Of a DNA stretch of 64,000 bases, positions 50,287 to 59,177 are shown one piece after another. Source of the DNA: CAXBNB01 sp040151475. GTDB taxonomy: Bacteria; Bacteroidota; Bacteroidia; Cytophagales; Cyclobacteriaceae. Position 1 is the first letter of the stretch. Every line of letters starts with the position of its first letter. The DNA lies in contig NZ_JBDKWG010000116.1 of the NCBI RefSeq assembly GCF_040151475.1, forward strand, positions 1 to 64,000, in the 5' to 3' direction. The notes under the pieces were generated by a model, which ran no database searches, was not told the DNA's origin, and was given only the letters and a program-made list of their open reading frames with translations. The translations under genes and the position numbers were made by a program.

Positions 50287-52539
50287 ATGAAAAAAAATCA
50301 GATAGTAAAAATTGATAGAAGGACTTTCCTTAAATCAGGTCTTATTGGGTCAACTGGTTTAATTCTGGGTACACAAATAGCTTGTTCTTCATACTTCTCC
50401 GATGAGAAAAAGTCAAATACGGTATTCAATCCTAATGTTTTTGTCAGCATAAATTCTAATGGAGATGTGACGATTATTGCTCACCGTTCTGAAATGGGGA
50501 CGGGTATCAGAACGAGTCTTCCAGCCATTGTTGCAGATGAGATGGAAGCTGATTGGGATAGGGTTACTATCCAACAGGCTTTGGCTGATAAGGAGTTGTA
50601 CGGTGATCAGAATACTGATGCTTCTTATTCCATGCGGATGTTTTACATGCCTATGCGAAAATTGGGAGCCTCGGTAAGAATGATGCTGGAACAGGCTGCT
50701 GCAAATCATTGGAATGTTGATGTGGAAGAATGCAAAGCGGAGAATCATGGTGTCATTCATCATTCTTCAGGCAGACGGCTCACTTTTGGTGAGCTGGTAG
50801 AAATAGCATCTAAACTGGATGTTCCTGATGAAAGCCTTGTCAAACTTAAGTCAGATAAAGACTTCTCTCGAATTGGGAAGGACACATCTATCACAGATTT
50901 AAAAGATATTGTAACAGGAAAGGTAATCTTCGGTCTGGATACTATGGTGCCAGATTCGAAAATTGCAGTTGTGAAAAGGTGTCCGGTAGCCGGAGGAAAA
51001 ATCATGTCTTATGATGCAGATGCAGCACTTAAAATTACAGGAGTGTTGCAGGTTTTTACCCTTGATTCTCCAGGTTTTCCTACCAGGTTTGATATTCCAA
51101 TGGGAGGGGTTGTAGTAGTTGCTGAAAATACCTGGGCAGCTATTAAAGGCAGAGATGCTGTAGAAGTGGAGTGGGACTATGGTATAAATTCGGATTATGA
51201 CAGTGGAGAATATATCTCTCAGTTAGTCAGGAATACGGATGGAGAAATGACTATTAGAAGGGAAAATGGCAATGTAGATGAGGCAATGGCAGAAGCAAGT
51301 GAATTGATTGATCATACCTATATTTTGCAATACCTTTCTCACTCACCTATGGAGCCGCCATGTGGTGTAGCGTATGCACAAATGGATAAATGTGAATTGT
51401 GGGTTCCTACCCAAAATCCCCAGTGGGTGCAAAGGGCTGTAGCCAGTGCACTTCAAATTGAAGTCAATAATGTTAAAGTAAATGTTACATTAATCGGAGG
51501 AGGCTTTGGTCGAAAATCGAAACCGGACTTTACCGTAGAGGCATCTGTAATTTCAAAGCTGGCGAATGCTCCAATAAAACTGTTTTGGACACGTGAAGAT
51601 GATATTTTGCATGACTTTTACCACGCCTGTTCGGTGCAACGAATTAAAATAGGTTTGGATGAGAACAAAAAAGTATTGGTATGGAATCAAAAATCTATGT
51701 TTCCTCCAATTGGTGGAACTTCAAATGCTAAGAATATTCAACCGGGTAAAAATGAGATGAATAAGGGTTTTGTTGATTTTCCATATCAGATTGAAAACAT
51801 ACGTTTGGAAACAGGAAATGCTCCGGCTAAGGCACGAATAGGTTGGTTCAGGTCAGTAAGTAATGTGCAACATGCTTTTGCCATTGGCTCGATGATGGAT
51901 GAACTAGCTGAAGCTCGTGGTATCGATCCTGTAAAAAATGCATTGGATCTTTTAGGGCCGGATCGCCATATAGCCAGAGAAGTTTTTGGTGAAGACTTTC
52001 AAAATTACAAAACAGAATTATCAGACTACCCGTGGGATACTGCCAGATTTAGACGAGTGATTAATGAAGTTGCGGCTAAATCTAATTGGGGTAAGAAACT
52101 ACCAAAAGGCAGAGGACAGGGTTTTTATGCCCATCGCTGCTCCCTCACTTATGTAGCCTGTGTGGTTGAAGTTGAGACTGATAGTATCGGTAAAATATTA
52201 AGTATTCCGGGAATTCATTACGCTGTAGATTGTGGAGTGGCAGTAAATAGAGATCGTGTTGTTTCTCAGTTTGAAGGGGGAGCTGTTTTTGCTTTGAGTG
52301 CGGCTTTAAAAGGGGCAATTACCTTTAAAAATGGAAGAGTTCAGCAGCAAAATTTCGATGAATATTATGTAACAAATATGAAGGATGCTCCCAAAAACAT
52401 CTATGTTCATTTGATAGAAAGTAACGAAAAACCTACTGGAGTAGGGGAGGCACCAGTGCCTCCAGTAGCACCGGCATTGGCCAATGCTATTTACGCTGCT
52501 TCTGGTAGAAGGATTAGGAAGTTGCCTTTGATAGGGTGA
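50287..52539 (+). CDS. Second IorB-like molybdopterin subunit (paralogue)
   Basis: 750 residues and clearly a duplicate of the gene at 47591: the same RRTFLKSGLIGSTGLILGTQIACS signal, HRSEMGTGIRTSLPAIVADEMEADWD, YLSHSPMEPPCGVAYA, VTLIGGGFGRKSKPDFT, GWFRSVSNVQHAFAIGSMMDEL and the active-site Glu in GVGEAPVPPVAPALANAI. No [2Fe-2S] subunit gene accompanies it, so it probably shares IorA or another partner. Substrate-pocket residues differ in places, which suggests a second substrate rather than mere redundancy. It has its own upstream gap of 434 bases and so probably its own promoter. Confidence 0.94.
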   Translation: MKKNQIVKIDRRTFLKSGLIGSTGLILGTQIACSSYFSDEKKSNTVFNPNVFVSINSNGDVTIIAHRSEMGTGIRTSLPAIVADEMEADWDRVTIQQALADKELYGDQNTDASYSMRMFYMPMRKLGASVRMMLEQAAANHWNVDVEECKAENHGVIHHSSGRRLTFGELVEIASKLDVPDESLVKLKSDKDFSRIGKDTSITDLKDIVTGKVIFGLDTMVPDSKIAVVKRCPVAGGKIMSYDADAALKITGVLQVFTLDSPGFPTRFDIPMGGVVVVAENTWAAIKGRDAVEVEWDYGINSDYDSGEYISQLVRNTDGEMTIRRENGNVDEAMAEASELIDHTYILQYLSHSPMEPPCGVAYAQMDKCELWVPTQNPQWVQRAVASALQIEVNNVKVNVTLIGGGFGRKSKPDFTVEASVISKLANAPIKLFWTREDDILHDFYHACSVQRIKIGLDENKKVLVWNQKSMFPPIGGTSNAKNIQPGKNEMNKGFVDFPYQIENIRLETGNAPAKARIGWFRSVSNVQHAFAIGSMMDELAEARGIDPVKNALDLLGPDRHIAREVFGEDFQNYKTELSDYPWDTARFRRVINEVAAKSNWGKKLPKGRGQGFYAHRCSLTYVACVVEVETDSIGKILSIPGIHYAVDCGVAVNRDRVVSQFEGGAVFALSAALKGAITFKNGRVQQQNFDEYYVTNMKDAPKNIYVHLIESNEKPTGVGEAPVPPVAPALANAIYAASGRRIRKLPLIG

Positions 52540-52701
52540 AATGCCCTATTAAACAATTCACTTGGCATATCATTGGATGATTGTTGTGCGTTATCATGGA
52601 TAACAATTTGTTAAGAAATAAATGAATTTCTATAATGATATTTATCCCTAAAGTTGGGTACTTTTAGCCTTCAAAGGTTATACAATTTTTAATAAAAAAA
52701 T

Positions 52702-53748
52702 ATGCACAGACTGATTAATTTTTATTCGATAGTGGAAGAAGCGTGGGCAGATTATGACCAGTCTAGGCCCATACGCTCTGTAGTGGATATCAGTGCAATG
52801 GTATCTACCAATCATGTATTTAAAGTGACTCTTGCAGATGGGGATTCTGTCATTGCTAAGTTGTCCTATTTTGGAAAATTCGAACATTTCAAAGAAGACC
52901 ATTCTATTATAAACGCACTGGCTACTAATCTGCCGCATCCGTTTGAAAATTTTCTTGCAAGGTCATTAACCAAAGCCAATGAAGTTTATATTTATAGATA
53001 TATCAGTACTTCTTTAGATGCCTGGGTGGTGTTTTATAATCCAATTAAAAAAAGAAAGATGCTTCCAAGAAGATTGGAAGAAGATCAAATATCGAAATTG
53101 GGAAAAGAAATTGCCAGGTTTCACAAGGCATGTGCCAGAGTGAAAGGAGTGCTGCCTCCCTACTCCAAGACTTTAAAGATTGACCTGGAACATCTAAATG
53201 ATATTTTGGATACAGAAAATGGAAAGTACGAACACCGTGGACATATTGATGTTACCAAGAAACAAATCGAAATTTTTCATGAAAACTCATTATTGCTCAA
53301 AAGTGATTCGTTTGAGACTATTCCGGTCTTTATAGATTGGAATATTGGTAATTTCTCTGTTAATGCCAGCCTGAAACTCTTCTCACGATGGGATTATGAT
53401 TGGTTTAGAATGAGTGGTAGAGTCATGGATTTTTATTTTTTTAGCAGGGTAGTTTCTGACATTGGAGATAGGACAGAGTTTAGTTACGTTGTTGGTCCGT
53501 TGATGGAAGAAAGGTTTATCATTTTTTTACAAGCATATCACAAAGAATATCCCCTTACAGAAAACGAAATCCGGTTTTTAAAAGAAGCATATCGTTTCTT
53601 TTTGTTGAATTATGTAGTCAAAGATGGAAGGTATTTTTTTCATGAAATATATGCAACTAAGCTGCAAAGAGAAGTGTATGAAATTTACCTACCCACGCTT
53701 GACAAGGTTTTCGATCCTGAAAAGTTGTTAAAGGCACTAAAATTATAA
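52702..53748 (+). CDS. Aminoglycoside-phosphotransferase-like (APH fold) kinase
   Basis: 348 residues. The APH-type kinase core is recognisable: VFKVTLADGDSVIAKLSYFGKF with the ATP-binding Lys, LGKEIARFHKAC, the catalytic loop variant FIDWNIGNFSV in place of HGDxHxGN, and the metal-binding DYDWFRMSGRVMDFYFF. The loop begins with Asp of IDW, so catalysis is plausible though atypical. The substrate (sugar, choline-like or an antibiotic) is unknown. A HAD phosphatase gene lies 127 bases downstream on the same strand, so the two may act on the same kind of metabolite. Confidence 0.8.
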   Translation: MHRLINFYSIVEEAWADYDQSRPIRSVVDISAMVSTNHVFKVTLADGDSVIAKLSYFGKFEHFKEDHSIINALATNLPHPFENFLARSLTKANEVYIYRYISTSLDAWVVFYNPIKKRKMLPRRLEEDQISKLGKEIARFHKACARVKGVLPPYSKTLKIDLEHLNDILDTENGKYEHRGHIDVTKKQIEIFHENSLLLKSDSFETIPVFIDWNIGNFSVNASLKLFSRWDYDWFRMSGRVMDFYFFSRVVSDIGDRTEFSYVVGPLMEERFIIFLQAYHKEYPLTENEIRFLKEAYRFFLLNYVVKDGRYFFHEIYATKLQREVYEIYLPTLDKVFDPEKLLKALKL

Positions 53749-53875
53749 GCATTTGTTTGTAGTGTGATTTTGAGGTAGTTTGCAGATTATTTGATGCGAA
53801 CCTGATCGTATTGTTTTCAAATTTCTGCCATTTCACAAAGTATTGTCGGCACGAGATTTAACTATAGATGCTTGT

Positions 53876-54724
53876 ATGAAGAACCATAAGTTTAAGTCAG
53901 TAGTAAAGAAATATGATGTAGTTTTTTTTGATGCGTTTGGAGTGTTGAAAAACTCAAGTGGATTGATAGATGGTATTAACAATACATTTTCTTACCTGAA
54001 AGAAAATGGTATTGATTTTTATATACTGACCAACGATGCTTCCAGAAGTCCCAGAGAACTGGCAGAGAGCTATATCAAAAAAGGGCTCTCTGTAATAAAT
54101 GAACACAAAATCATTTCATCTGGCATGTTGGCTCGGGAATACTTAAGGTATAAAGTGAAAAAAGGAACTGTAGCGTATTTGGGTACGGAAAATTCTGCAC
54201 ATTATATTGAAGAGCTAGGCCTTAAGACTATTTCCATTGCAAATGTGGATATTAATGATGTAAGTGGGATTTCCGCATTGGTTTTTTTGGATGATGAAGG
54301 ATTTGATTGGAATCATGATATCAATAAAATAGTCAATTTATTGAGAAAAAGGAATATACCTGTGGTAGTAGCTAATACCGATATGTCGTATCCTGTGTCA
54401 GGCAGTGAGGTAGCTATTGCTATTGGCAGTATCGCCAATATGGTCGAAAAAATATTGGGTAGAACATTTATCAGATTTGGAAAACCCGATCCTCAGATGT
54501 TCAATTTCGCTTATGAACATATTACCGTTGATAAGCATATACCGAGGAATAAAATCTTGATGGTAGGAGATACTTTGGCTACTGACATTATTGGCGGAAA
54601 TAAGTTTGGCATTGATACGGTATTGGTACTGACCGGAAATACCATTTCGGAAAACGTCAATGCAAGGATAAAGTCAAGTGGTATTATTCCTGACTACATT
54701 TGTGACTCAGCAGTAATTGAATGA
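53876..54724 (+). CDS. HAD-IIA family hydrolase
   Basis: 282 residues from ATG at 53876; a TTG 11 codons earlier is possible. Motif I is VVFFDAFGVLKNSSG with nucleophile Asp19. The second Asp of the usual DxD is Phe21, as in the DxWGVL/DxFGVL group of sugar-phosphate HADs. FYILTNDASRSP is motif II, a C2-type cap follows, and FGKPDPQMF with MVGDTLATDIIGGNKFGIDTVLVLTGN give motifs III and IV. A small-molecule phosphatase in the cytosol is expected. Repeat element C follows. Confidence 0.92.
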   Translation: MKNHKFKSVVKKYDVVFFDAFGVLKNSSGLIDGINNTFSYLKENGIDFYILTNDASRSPRELAESYIKKGLSVINEHKIISSGMLAREYLRYKVKKGTVAYLGTENSAHYIEELGLKTISIANVDINDVSGISALVFLDDEGFDWNHDINKIVNLLRKRNIPVVVANTDMSYPVSGSEVAIAIGSIANMVEKILGRTFIRFGKPDPQMFNFAYEHITVDKHIPRNKILMVGDTLATDIIGGNKFGIDTVLVLTGNTISENVNARIKSSGIIPDYICDSAVIE

Positions 54725-54775
54725 CGGTATCGTTTTTGATCTTTTTTTAACAAATGCTATTTGTTTTTTCATAAT

Positions 54776-54865
54776 CAAGACAAACGCATTTTAAAATCAA
54801 TACCTCCTTACAGCACCAGTTGCGGTAAGGGGATAGTAGGATTTTTTTTTTAATGCCTTACCTTG
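54776..54865. repeat. Short palindromic intergenic element, copy C
   Basis: ~90 bp, the shortest and most diverged copy. Left end CAAGACAAACGCATTTTAAAA, right end reading back as CAAGGTAAGGCATTAAAAAA. It keeps hairpin 1 with the CCAGT loop (54809-54827, TACAGCA/TGCGGTA, one mismatch) and the GGGGATAGTAGGA string, but has lost hairpin 2. The remaining 295-base gap holds nothing else recognised. Confidence 0.75.
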
Positions 54866-55019
54866 TTTTCGTAATTCGGAATGCAATATATTTTGAGAAT
54901 TATGGTTAAATTGTTTAGTTTTATCAGAACAATTTGAAATAACATTCAACTACATAACAATATCCGTTTCCAATTGATTTTATTGTACTTTCTTTGAGTA
55001 GAAATTTCATTTATTTAGA

Positions 55020-55631
55020 ATGAATCACCAGATTGAGCAAGACGTAAGTGTAGAAAAAAGCCAGATTACTTCTGCTAGCTTTGACTTATATAATAAAATA
55101 TATAATGAAAATGTCTTGCTTATGTATAAGGGAGCCATTACCTTCGATTTGGTGACTTCTGTGATTGAAACGCTGGATAAAAAAATCACTTTTTTAGAGC
55201 CCAACAAAAAAGTACAAAAATTGTTCTATAGTGCCGCTGTAGAATCTATACACAACCTGTACCATCACATGGATGAAGTGAAGGGGAGCTTTAAAGAGAT
55301 TTCTGAGCATGATGCAAAGTCAGGATTGATTACTGTGATAGCCAAAGAAAAATATTACAATATTCTGACTGGTAATTTTGTCCCTGCTGAGAAGGTTAAT
55401 AGCATGAAAGCCCGCATAGATGAGATCAATGCTACCGACAAAGATGGTTTGAGGACTTTGTATAAGGATACCCTTAGTAATGGCGAATTTTCAGACAAAG
55501 GGACAGCAGGTCTGGGCCTTATTCAACTGGCAAGAAAAACAGGTGAAAAACTTAATTACAAATTTGACAAAGTGAATGAAGAGTATTCATATTTTACTTT
55601 TCAAATTAAGATTAATAGAGAAGAGGAGTAA
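55020..55631 (+). CDS. SiaB-like protein kinase family (DUF6272)
   Basis: 203 residues. ENVLLMYKGAITFDLVTSVIETLDKKI, KKVQKLFYSAAVESIHNLYHH and the C-terminal GTAGLGLIQLARKTGEKLNYKFDKV fit the SiaB-like, GHKL-related family: the first conserved helix with an Asn (HNLYHH) and a G-rich GxxGLGL lid. Pseudomonas SiaB phosphorylates the STAS-like protein SiaC and so controls a diguanylate cyclase pathway. No SiaC-like or phosphatase gene lies next to it here. It converges with the flavoprotein gene 27 bases away. Confidence 0.78.
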   Translation: MNHQIEQDVSVEKSQITSASFDLYNKIYNENVLLMYKGAITFDLVTSVIETLDKKITFLEPNKKVQKLFYSAAVESIHNLYHHMDEVKGSFKEISEHDAKSGLITVIAKEKYYNILTGNFVPAEKVNSMKARIDEINATDKDGLRTLYKDTLSNGEFSDKGTAGLGLIQLARKTGEKLNYKFDKVNEEYSYFTFQIKINREEE

Positions 55632-55658
55632 TGTAATTTCCCAATTCCCTTCTTAGCC

Positions 55659-57140
55659 TCAAAATTTAATGTCTTTATATTCTTTGTTTGAGAAGCAGCC
55701 ACATTTCATGGTATTGCGGAGTACGCTTGGTTTGAGAATTGATTTGTTGGTAAGCATTCTAACACATTCCTGAATTCCCTCAATAATAGATGGGTGGGGA
55801 TGAATGAGCTCTGTAAGTTCCTCAATTCCTTTGTCCATAGAAATAAGTAAAGCTACTGCTTCTATGGCACTAGAGGCATGTTCTCCAATTACCCGCATAC
55901 CCAATATTTTCATTTCATCATCATTGGATACCAATATTTTAATAAAGCCCTGAGTGTTTCTCATAGCAATTGCTCTGGAAATACAACCATAGTCCATGCT
56001 TACTATTTTATAGTCTATTCCCAGTTCTTGTGCTTTGGTTTCGTTCAATCCTACTCCCGCTACTTCCGGGGCAAGAAACATAATAGTAGATATATTCTCA
56101 TATATGAGTGGTTTGGTTGGAGTGCCAAATATCCGTTCTACTGCGTATCGGCCTTCGAGTTCACCTACATTTACAAGAGCAATGTCTGCTGTAATATCTC
56201 CCACAGCAAATATATTGGGCAAAGATGTTTGCGTTAGTGTGTCTTTAATACCCCTGTTGTCCATTTCTATTTGGATTGAATCATCAAATAGATTTTCATA
56301 ATTCGGGATTCTTCCTACTGAAATTAGAGCTTTGTCAACCACAAATACTTCTTTGGATCCATCGGTATATTCTAATATATATTGTACTTTATTGTTGACC
56401 ACTTTCATTTCTATCAATTGAGAGTTTCTATGGATCAACACATTTTTAGCTTCAAGATTATGTTCTATCACCTTGACTACATCTTCATCTTCAAAAGGAA
56501 GAATACGGTCTCCTTTATCTATCAAGTGTACTTTGGTTTGACTGAAATTGGAAAAAATAGTGGCAAACTCACAACCTATCACCCCTGCTCCTAAAATGAC
56601 CATGCTTTTTGGGAATTCAGTCAGCCTGTCAATGCCATCGCTGGTTAAGATGATTTCTTCGTCAATCGGGATGTGTGGTAATTTTCTGGGCCTGCTTCCG
56701 GTGGCCAGTATAATGTAGTCGGCCTGTATTTCTTCACTGTCAGAATCATTATGGATTGATACAATATTTTCACTAATGAGTTTAGCTTCTCCCTGCATAT
56801 AAGTGAATAATTCTTCGTTTGCACTTACATTGATGTTGTACATGTGATGCTCAAGCAATGACATTCTTTCATTCGCTGCTAACCTTACTTCATTTTTAAG
56901 CTTTTCGAAATTGTGTTTTGGAGGGCTTAAGTTTAGGGTGTTAGAAAGCTGACTAATTGTATATGCTTCTCGGGAGAGTTCCCACCAGGTTTTACTGGTA
57001 AGTGCGCCATGATGAATGCCTGCTCCTCCTAGTTTGTCTTTTTCAACCAACAAAACTTTTTTCTTGAAATCAACTGCTCTCATTGCTGCTGCATATCCGG
57101 ACGGGCCAGCACCAATTACACATAAATCAAATTTTCTCAT
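55659..57140 (-). CDS. Pyridine nucleotide-disulfide family flavoprotein without the redox cysteines (SthA-like)
   Basis: 493 residues. The FAD motif CVIGAGPSGYAAAMRAVDF, the NAD(P) motif MVILGAGVIGCEFATIFSNF, the second FAD motif LPNIFAVGDITADIALVN, and the C-terminal dimer domain with HPHPSIIEGIQE (His-Glu dyad) are all present. At residues 38-50, where lipoamide dehydrogenase has CxxxxC, the sequence is GGAGIHHGALTSK, with no Cys. SthA-type soluble transhydrogenases also lack the disulfide (CTHWGT), so an SthA-like hydride-transfer role is likelier than lipoamide or mercury reduction. The gene is alone on the minus strand. Confidence 0.88.
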   Translation of the reverse strand: MRKFDLCVIGAGPSGYAAAMRAVDFKKKVLLVEKDKLGGAGIHHGALTSKTWWELSREAYTISQLSNTLNLSPPKHNFEKLKNEVRLAANERMSLLEHHMYNINVSANEELFTYMQGEAKLISENIVSIHNDSDSEEIQADYIILATGSRPRKLPHIPIDEEIILTSDGIDRLTEFPKSMVILGAGVIGCEFATIFSNFSQTKVHLIDKGDRILPFEDEDVVKVIEHNLEAKNVLIHRNSQLIEMKVVNNKVQYILEYTDGSKEVFVVDKALISVGRIPNYENLFDDSIQIEMDNRGIKDTLTQTSLPNIFAVGDITADIALVNVGELEGRYAVERIFGTPTKPLIYENISTIMFLAPEVAGVGLNETKAQELGIDYKIVSMDYGCISRAIAMRNTQGFIKILVSNDDEMKILGMRVIGEHASSAIEAVALLISMDKGIEELTELIHPHPSIIEGIQECVRMLTNKSILKPSVLRNTMKCGCFSNKEYKDIKF

Positions 57141-57417
57141 AGGAATAGTATGTTTTTGAACTCAAATGGATGAATTAGGGCAGAGCCGGACTTTAAAACA
57201 GTTATGAAGTTAATAAAATATAAATCAATTTTCATATTAGTTTACTCTATCAGATGAAAATCAGATATTTTGATGCATTTAAGCTGATTTTTTTGTCGGT
57301 TTGTCGAGTTTAACCAAATGATTTTTGTTTTTTCATTCTTTGTTAATGGTAAATGAATCTTAATTTATTACTATTACAAATATTAAAATATTGAATGGCC
57401 TTAACTCAACTCTACAC

Positions 57418-57918
57418 ATGAATATTAGGAATATAGTAGCATTTATTCTAACAGTAATTTCATTGATTCTTCTTTATCCCGGTTTAACGGAACCTATTTT
57501 GCAGATCAAAATAGCACCTGAGCTTCCATTGCTGGGAAAGACAACATTCTATGAGCAAACGCAAAGTATTCTTCAGACGGTTGATACACTGTATAACACC
57601 AACAATGAGTTGGTAGCATTTCTTATTTTATTGTTTAGTGTTGTCGTTCCCGTTACCAAAGGACTTATTATATTGGTGGTTTTAATGGTAAAAAGTCCCA
57701 ATTTGAAGAACAGACTTTATAATTTGGTTTATGCAATTGGGAAGTGGTCCATGGCAGATGTATTTGTGGTGGGTATCTTTATCGCATTTTTATCAACAAG
57801 GTCCAATACCGCCATTGATGCATTGCTTCTTCCTGGTTTTAATTATTTTGTGGCGTACTGTATTATATCATTAATAGGCATCCAAATGGTAAAAATTGAT
57901 AGAAAAGTGTTATTTTAA
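57418..57918 (+). CDS. Paraquat-inducible protein A (PqiA) family membrane protein
   Basis: 166 residues from ATG at 57418 (a TTG lies at 57391). Four TM segments are visible: ~4-22 (VAFILTVISLILLYPGL), ~65-90 (LVAFLILLFSVVVPVTKGLIILVVLM), ~105-125 (AIGKWSMADVFVVGIFIAFL) and ~140-160. VVPVTKG and GKWSMADVFVVG are the PqiA signatures. PqiA proteins form part of lipid transport and membrane stress systems together with MCE proteins, but no MCE gene is adjacent. The LytTR response regulator gene starts 28 bases downstream, so they may be cotranscribed. Confidence 0.9.
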   Translation: MNIRNIVAFILTVISLILLYPGLTEPILQIKIAPELPLLGKTTFYEQTQSILQTVDTLYNTNNELVAFLILLFSVVVPVTKGLIILVVLMVKSPNLKNRLYNLVYAIGKWSMADVFVVGIFIAFLSTRSNTAIDALLLPGFNYFVAYCIISLIGIQMVKIDRKVLF

Positions 57919-57946
57919 AAGGTATTTTGATAGTGAATAACAGTTT

Positions 57947-58708
57947 ATGAGTAAGATTAGAATTTTGGTGGTAGAGGATGACCCATTGCATATGGAAAAG
58001 CTGGAAATGGCAATTGAACAACTCGATTACCATATGATCAGTGTAGCAGATAACGCAGAAGAGGCGATGAGGGTGATAAGAGCTACTAAACCTGACCTGA
58101 TTCTGGTGGATATCAATTTGAATGGAGAAACTGATGGTATTACTTTGGTTGAAAAGCTAAAAGATGTCAAGCTAATGCCTGTTATATTTACAACATCTTA
58201 TGCAGACAAGGAAACAATTGATAGAGCCAAAGTAACGAATCCATACGCATACCTGATTAAGCCATTAGAATTGAAATCACTTCAAGCGGCAATAGAGTTG
58301 GCTATATACAACTTTTCTAATGATAAGGTTCAACAAAGTCCTGCCGATGATATGGACTTTGCCTGGGAAGATGATGTACTGTTCAAAGATTCATTCTTTA
58401 TTAAAGTGGCTGATAGAATAGAAAAAGTAAAATACGATGAAGTATTGTGGATAGAGTTGGCTGAAGAGAAGTACATTAACATAGTTACCAATGACAAAAA
58501 ATTGAGAATGCGTTGTTCTTTACGTCAATTAAAAGATAAGATCTCATCCAATGTCCTTGTAAGGGTCAATAGAACACACATTGCTAATGCTGCAAAAATT
58601 GATAGCATCAATGAAGGCAAGCAGACAATTATAGTAGGTGGAACCGAAATACCTCTTGGTAGGACTTATAAGCAGCAACTTCTAAATAAGCTAAATCTTT
58701 TGAATTGA
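57947..58708 (+). CDS. LytTR-family response regulator
   Basis: 253 residues. The receiver domain (1-120) has the acidic pair in VVEDDP, the phospho-acceptor Asp55 in LILVDINLNG, the Thr/Ser in IFTTSYAD and the Lys in LIKPLE. The LytTR DNA-binding domain (~145-253) has FIKVADRIEKVKYDEVLWIELAEEKYINIVT, LRQLKDKISSNVLVRVNRTHIANAAKID and GGTEIPLGRTYKQQLLNKL. It should bind DNA repeats upstream of target genes after phosphorylation. The usual 7TM or GHKL histidine kinase is not adjacent. Confidence 0.96.
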   Translation: MSKIRILVVEDDPLHMEKLEMAIEQLDYHMISVADNAEEAMRVIRATKPDLILVDINLNGETDGITLVEKLKDVKLMPVIFTTSYADKETIDRAKVTNPYAYLIKPLELKSLQAAIELAIYNFSNDKVQQSPADDMDFAWEDDVLFKDSFFIKVADRIEKVKYDEVLWIELAEEKYINIVTNDKKLRMRCSLRQLKDKISSNVLVRVNRTHIANAAKIDSINEGKQTIIVGGTEIPLGRTYKQQLLNKLNLLN

Positions 58709-58809
58709 TTGATGAGCATTACAGATTCTTAATTCAGGATTTCATCTATTTCTGTCAAATATAATATTCCTCATTATTATCGTTAATATTGTCTAACAAA
58801 GGGACAGAT

Positions 58810-59160
58810 ATGATATTGAAGAGCATTCCAATTTTATTCATTTTTTGTTTATTCGTTTTTACCGATGCTTTGGCTCAGACCACCCGGGAGTCAGATACAA
58901 AACAAGAAATACCGTCAAATATTCAGACTGTAAAGAAGAAGAAAAAAGCGAACAAAAACAGCTATAAGTATAAAATGGATAATGCCATTAAGGAATATGA
59001 AGAGCTACAGAAGACAAACGCCAAGAAGAAATCCAAAATGCAGAAAGACATGCAAAAACCACAGTATTCTGATCCTACCTATTTTGGTCATAAAAAGAAA
59101 CCTAAAAAGAGGCCCCTCAAAAAAAGAAAAATGTGCAAAGAGTGTGGAATTGTTCATTAG
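58810..59160 (+). CDS. Small secreted lysine-rich protein
   Basis: 116 residues from ATG at 58810 (MILKSIPILFIFCLFVFTDALAQ, signal peptide ending at AQ). The mature part is highly basic: VKKKKKANKNSYKYK, TNAKKKSKMQKDMQ, GHKKKPKKRPLKKRK, and ends CKECGIVH. No family is recognised. Its charge suggests binding to nucleic acid, polysaccharide or phospholipid at the cell surface. It sits between the response regulator and deoC, 17 bases before the latter. Confidence 0.7.
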   Translation: MILKSIPILFIFCLFVFTDALAQTTRESDTKQEIPSNIQTVKKKKKANKNSYKYKMDNAIKEYEELQKTNAKKKSKMQKDMQKPQYSDPTYFGHKKKPKKRPLKKRKMCKECGIVH

Positions 59161-59177
59161 TGTAAGTTGAAAATGTA

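Noticed and set aside
55659..57140. Dihydrolipoamide dehydrogenase or mercuric reductase
   Set aside because: The redox-active cysteine pair is absent, so these activities are unlikely despite the shared fold.
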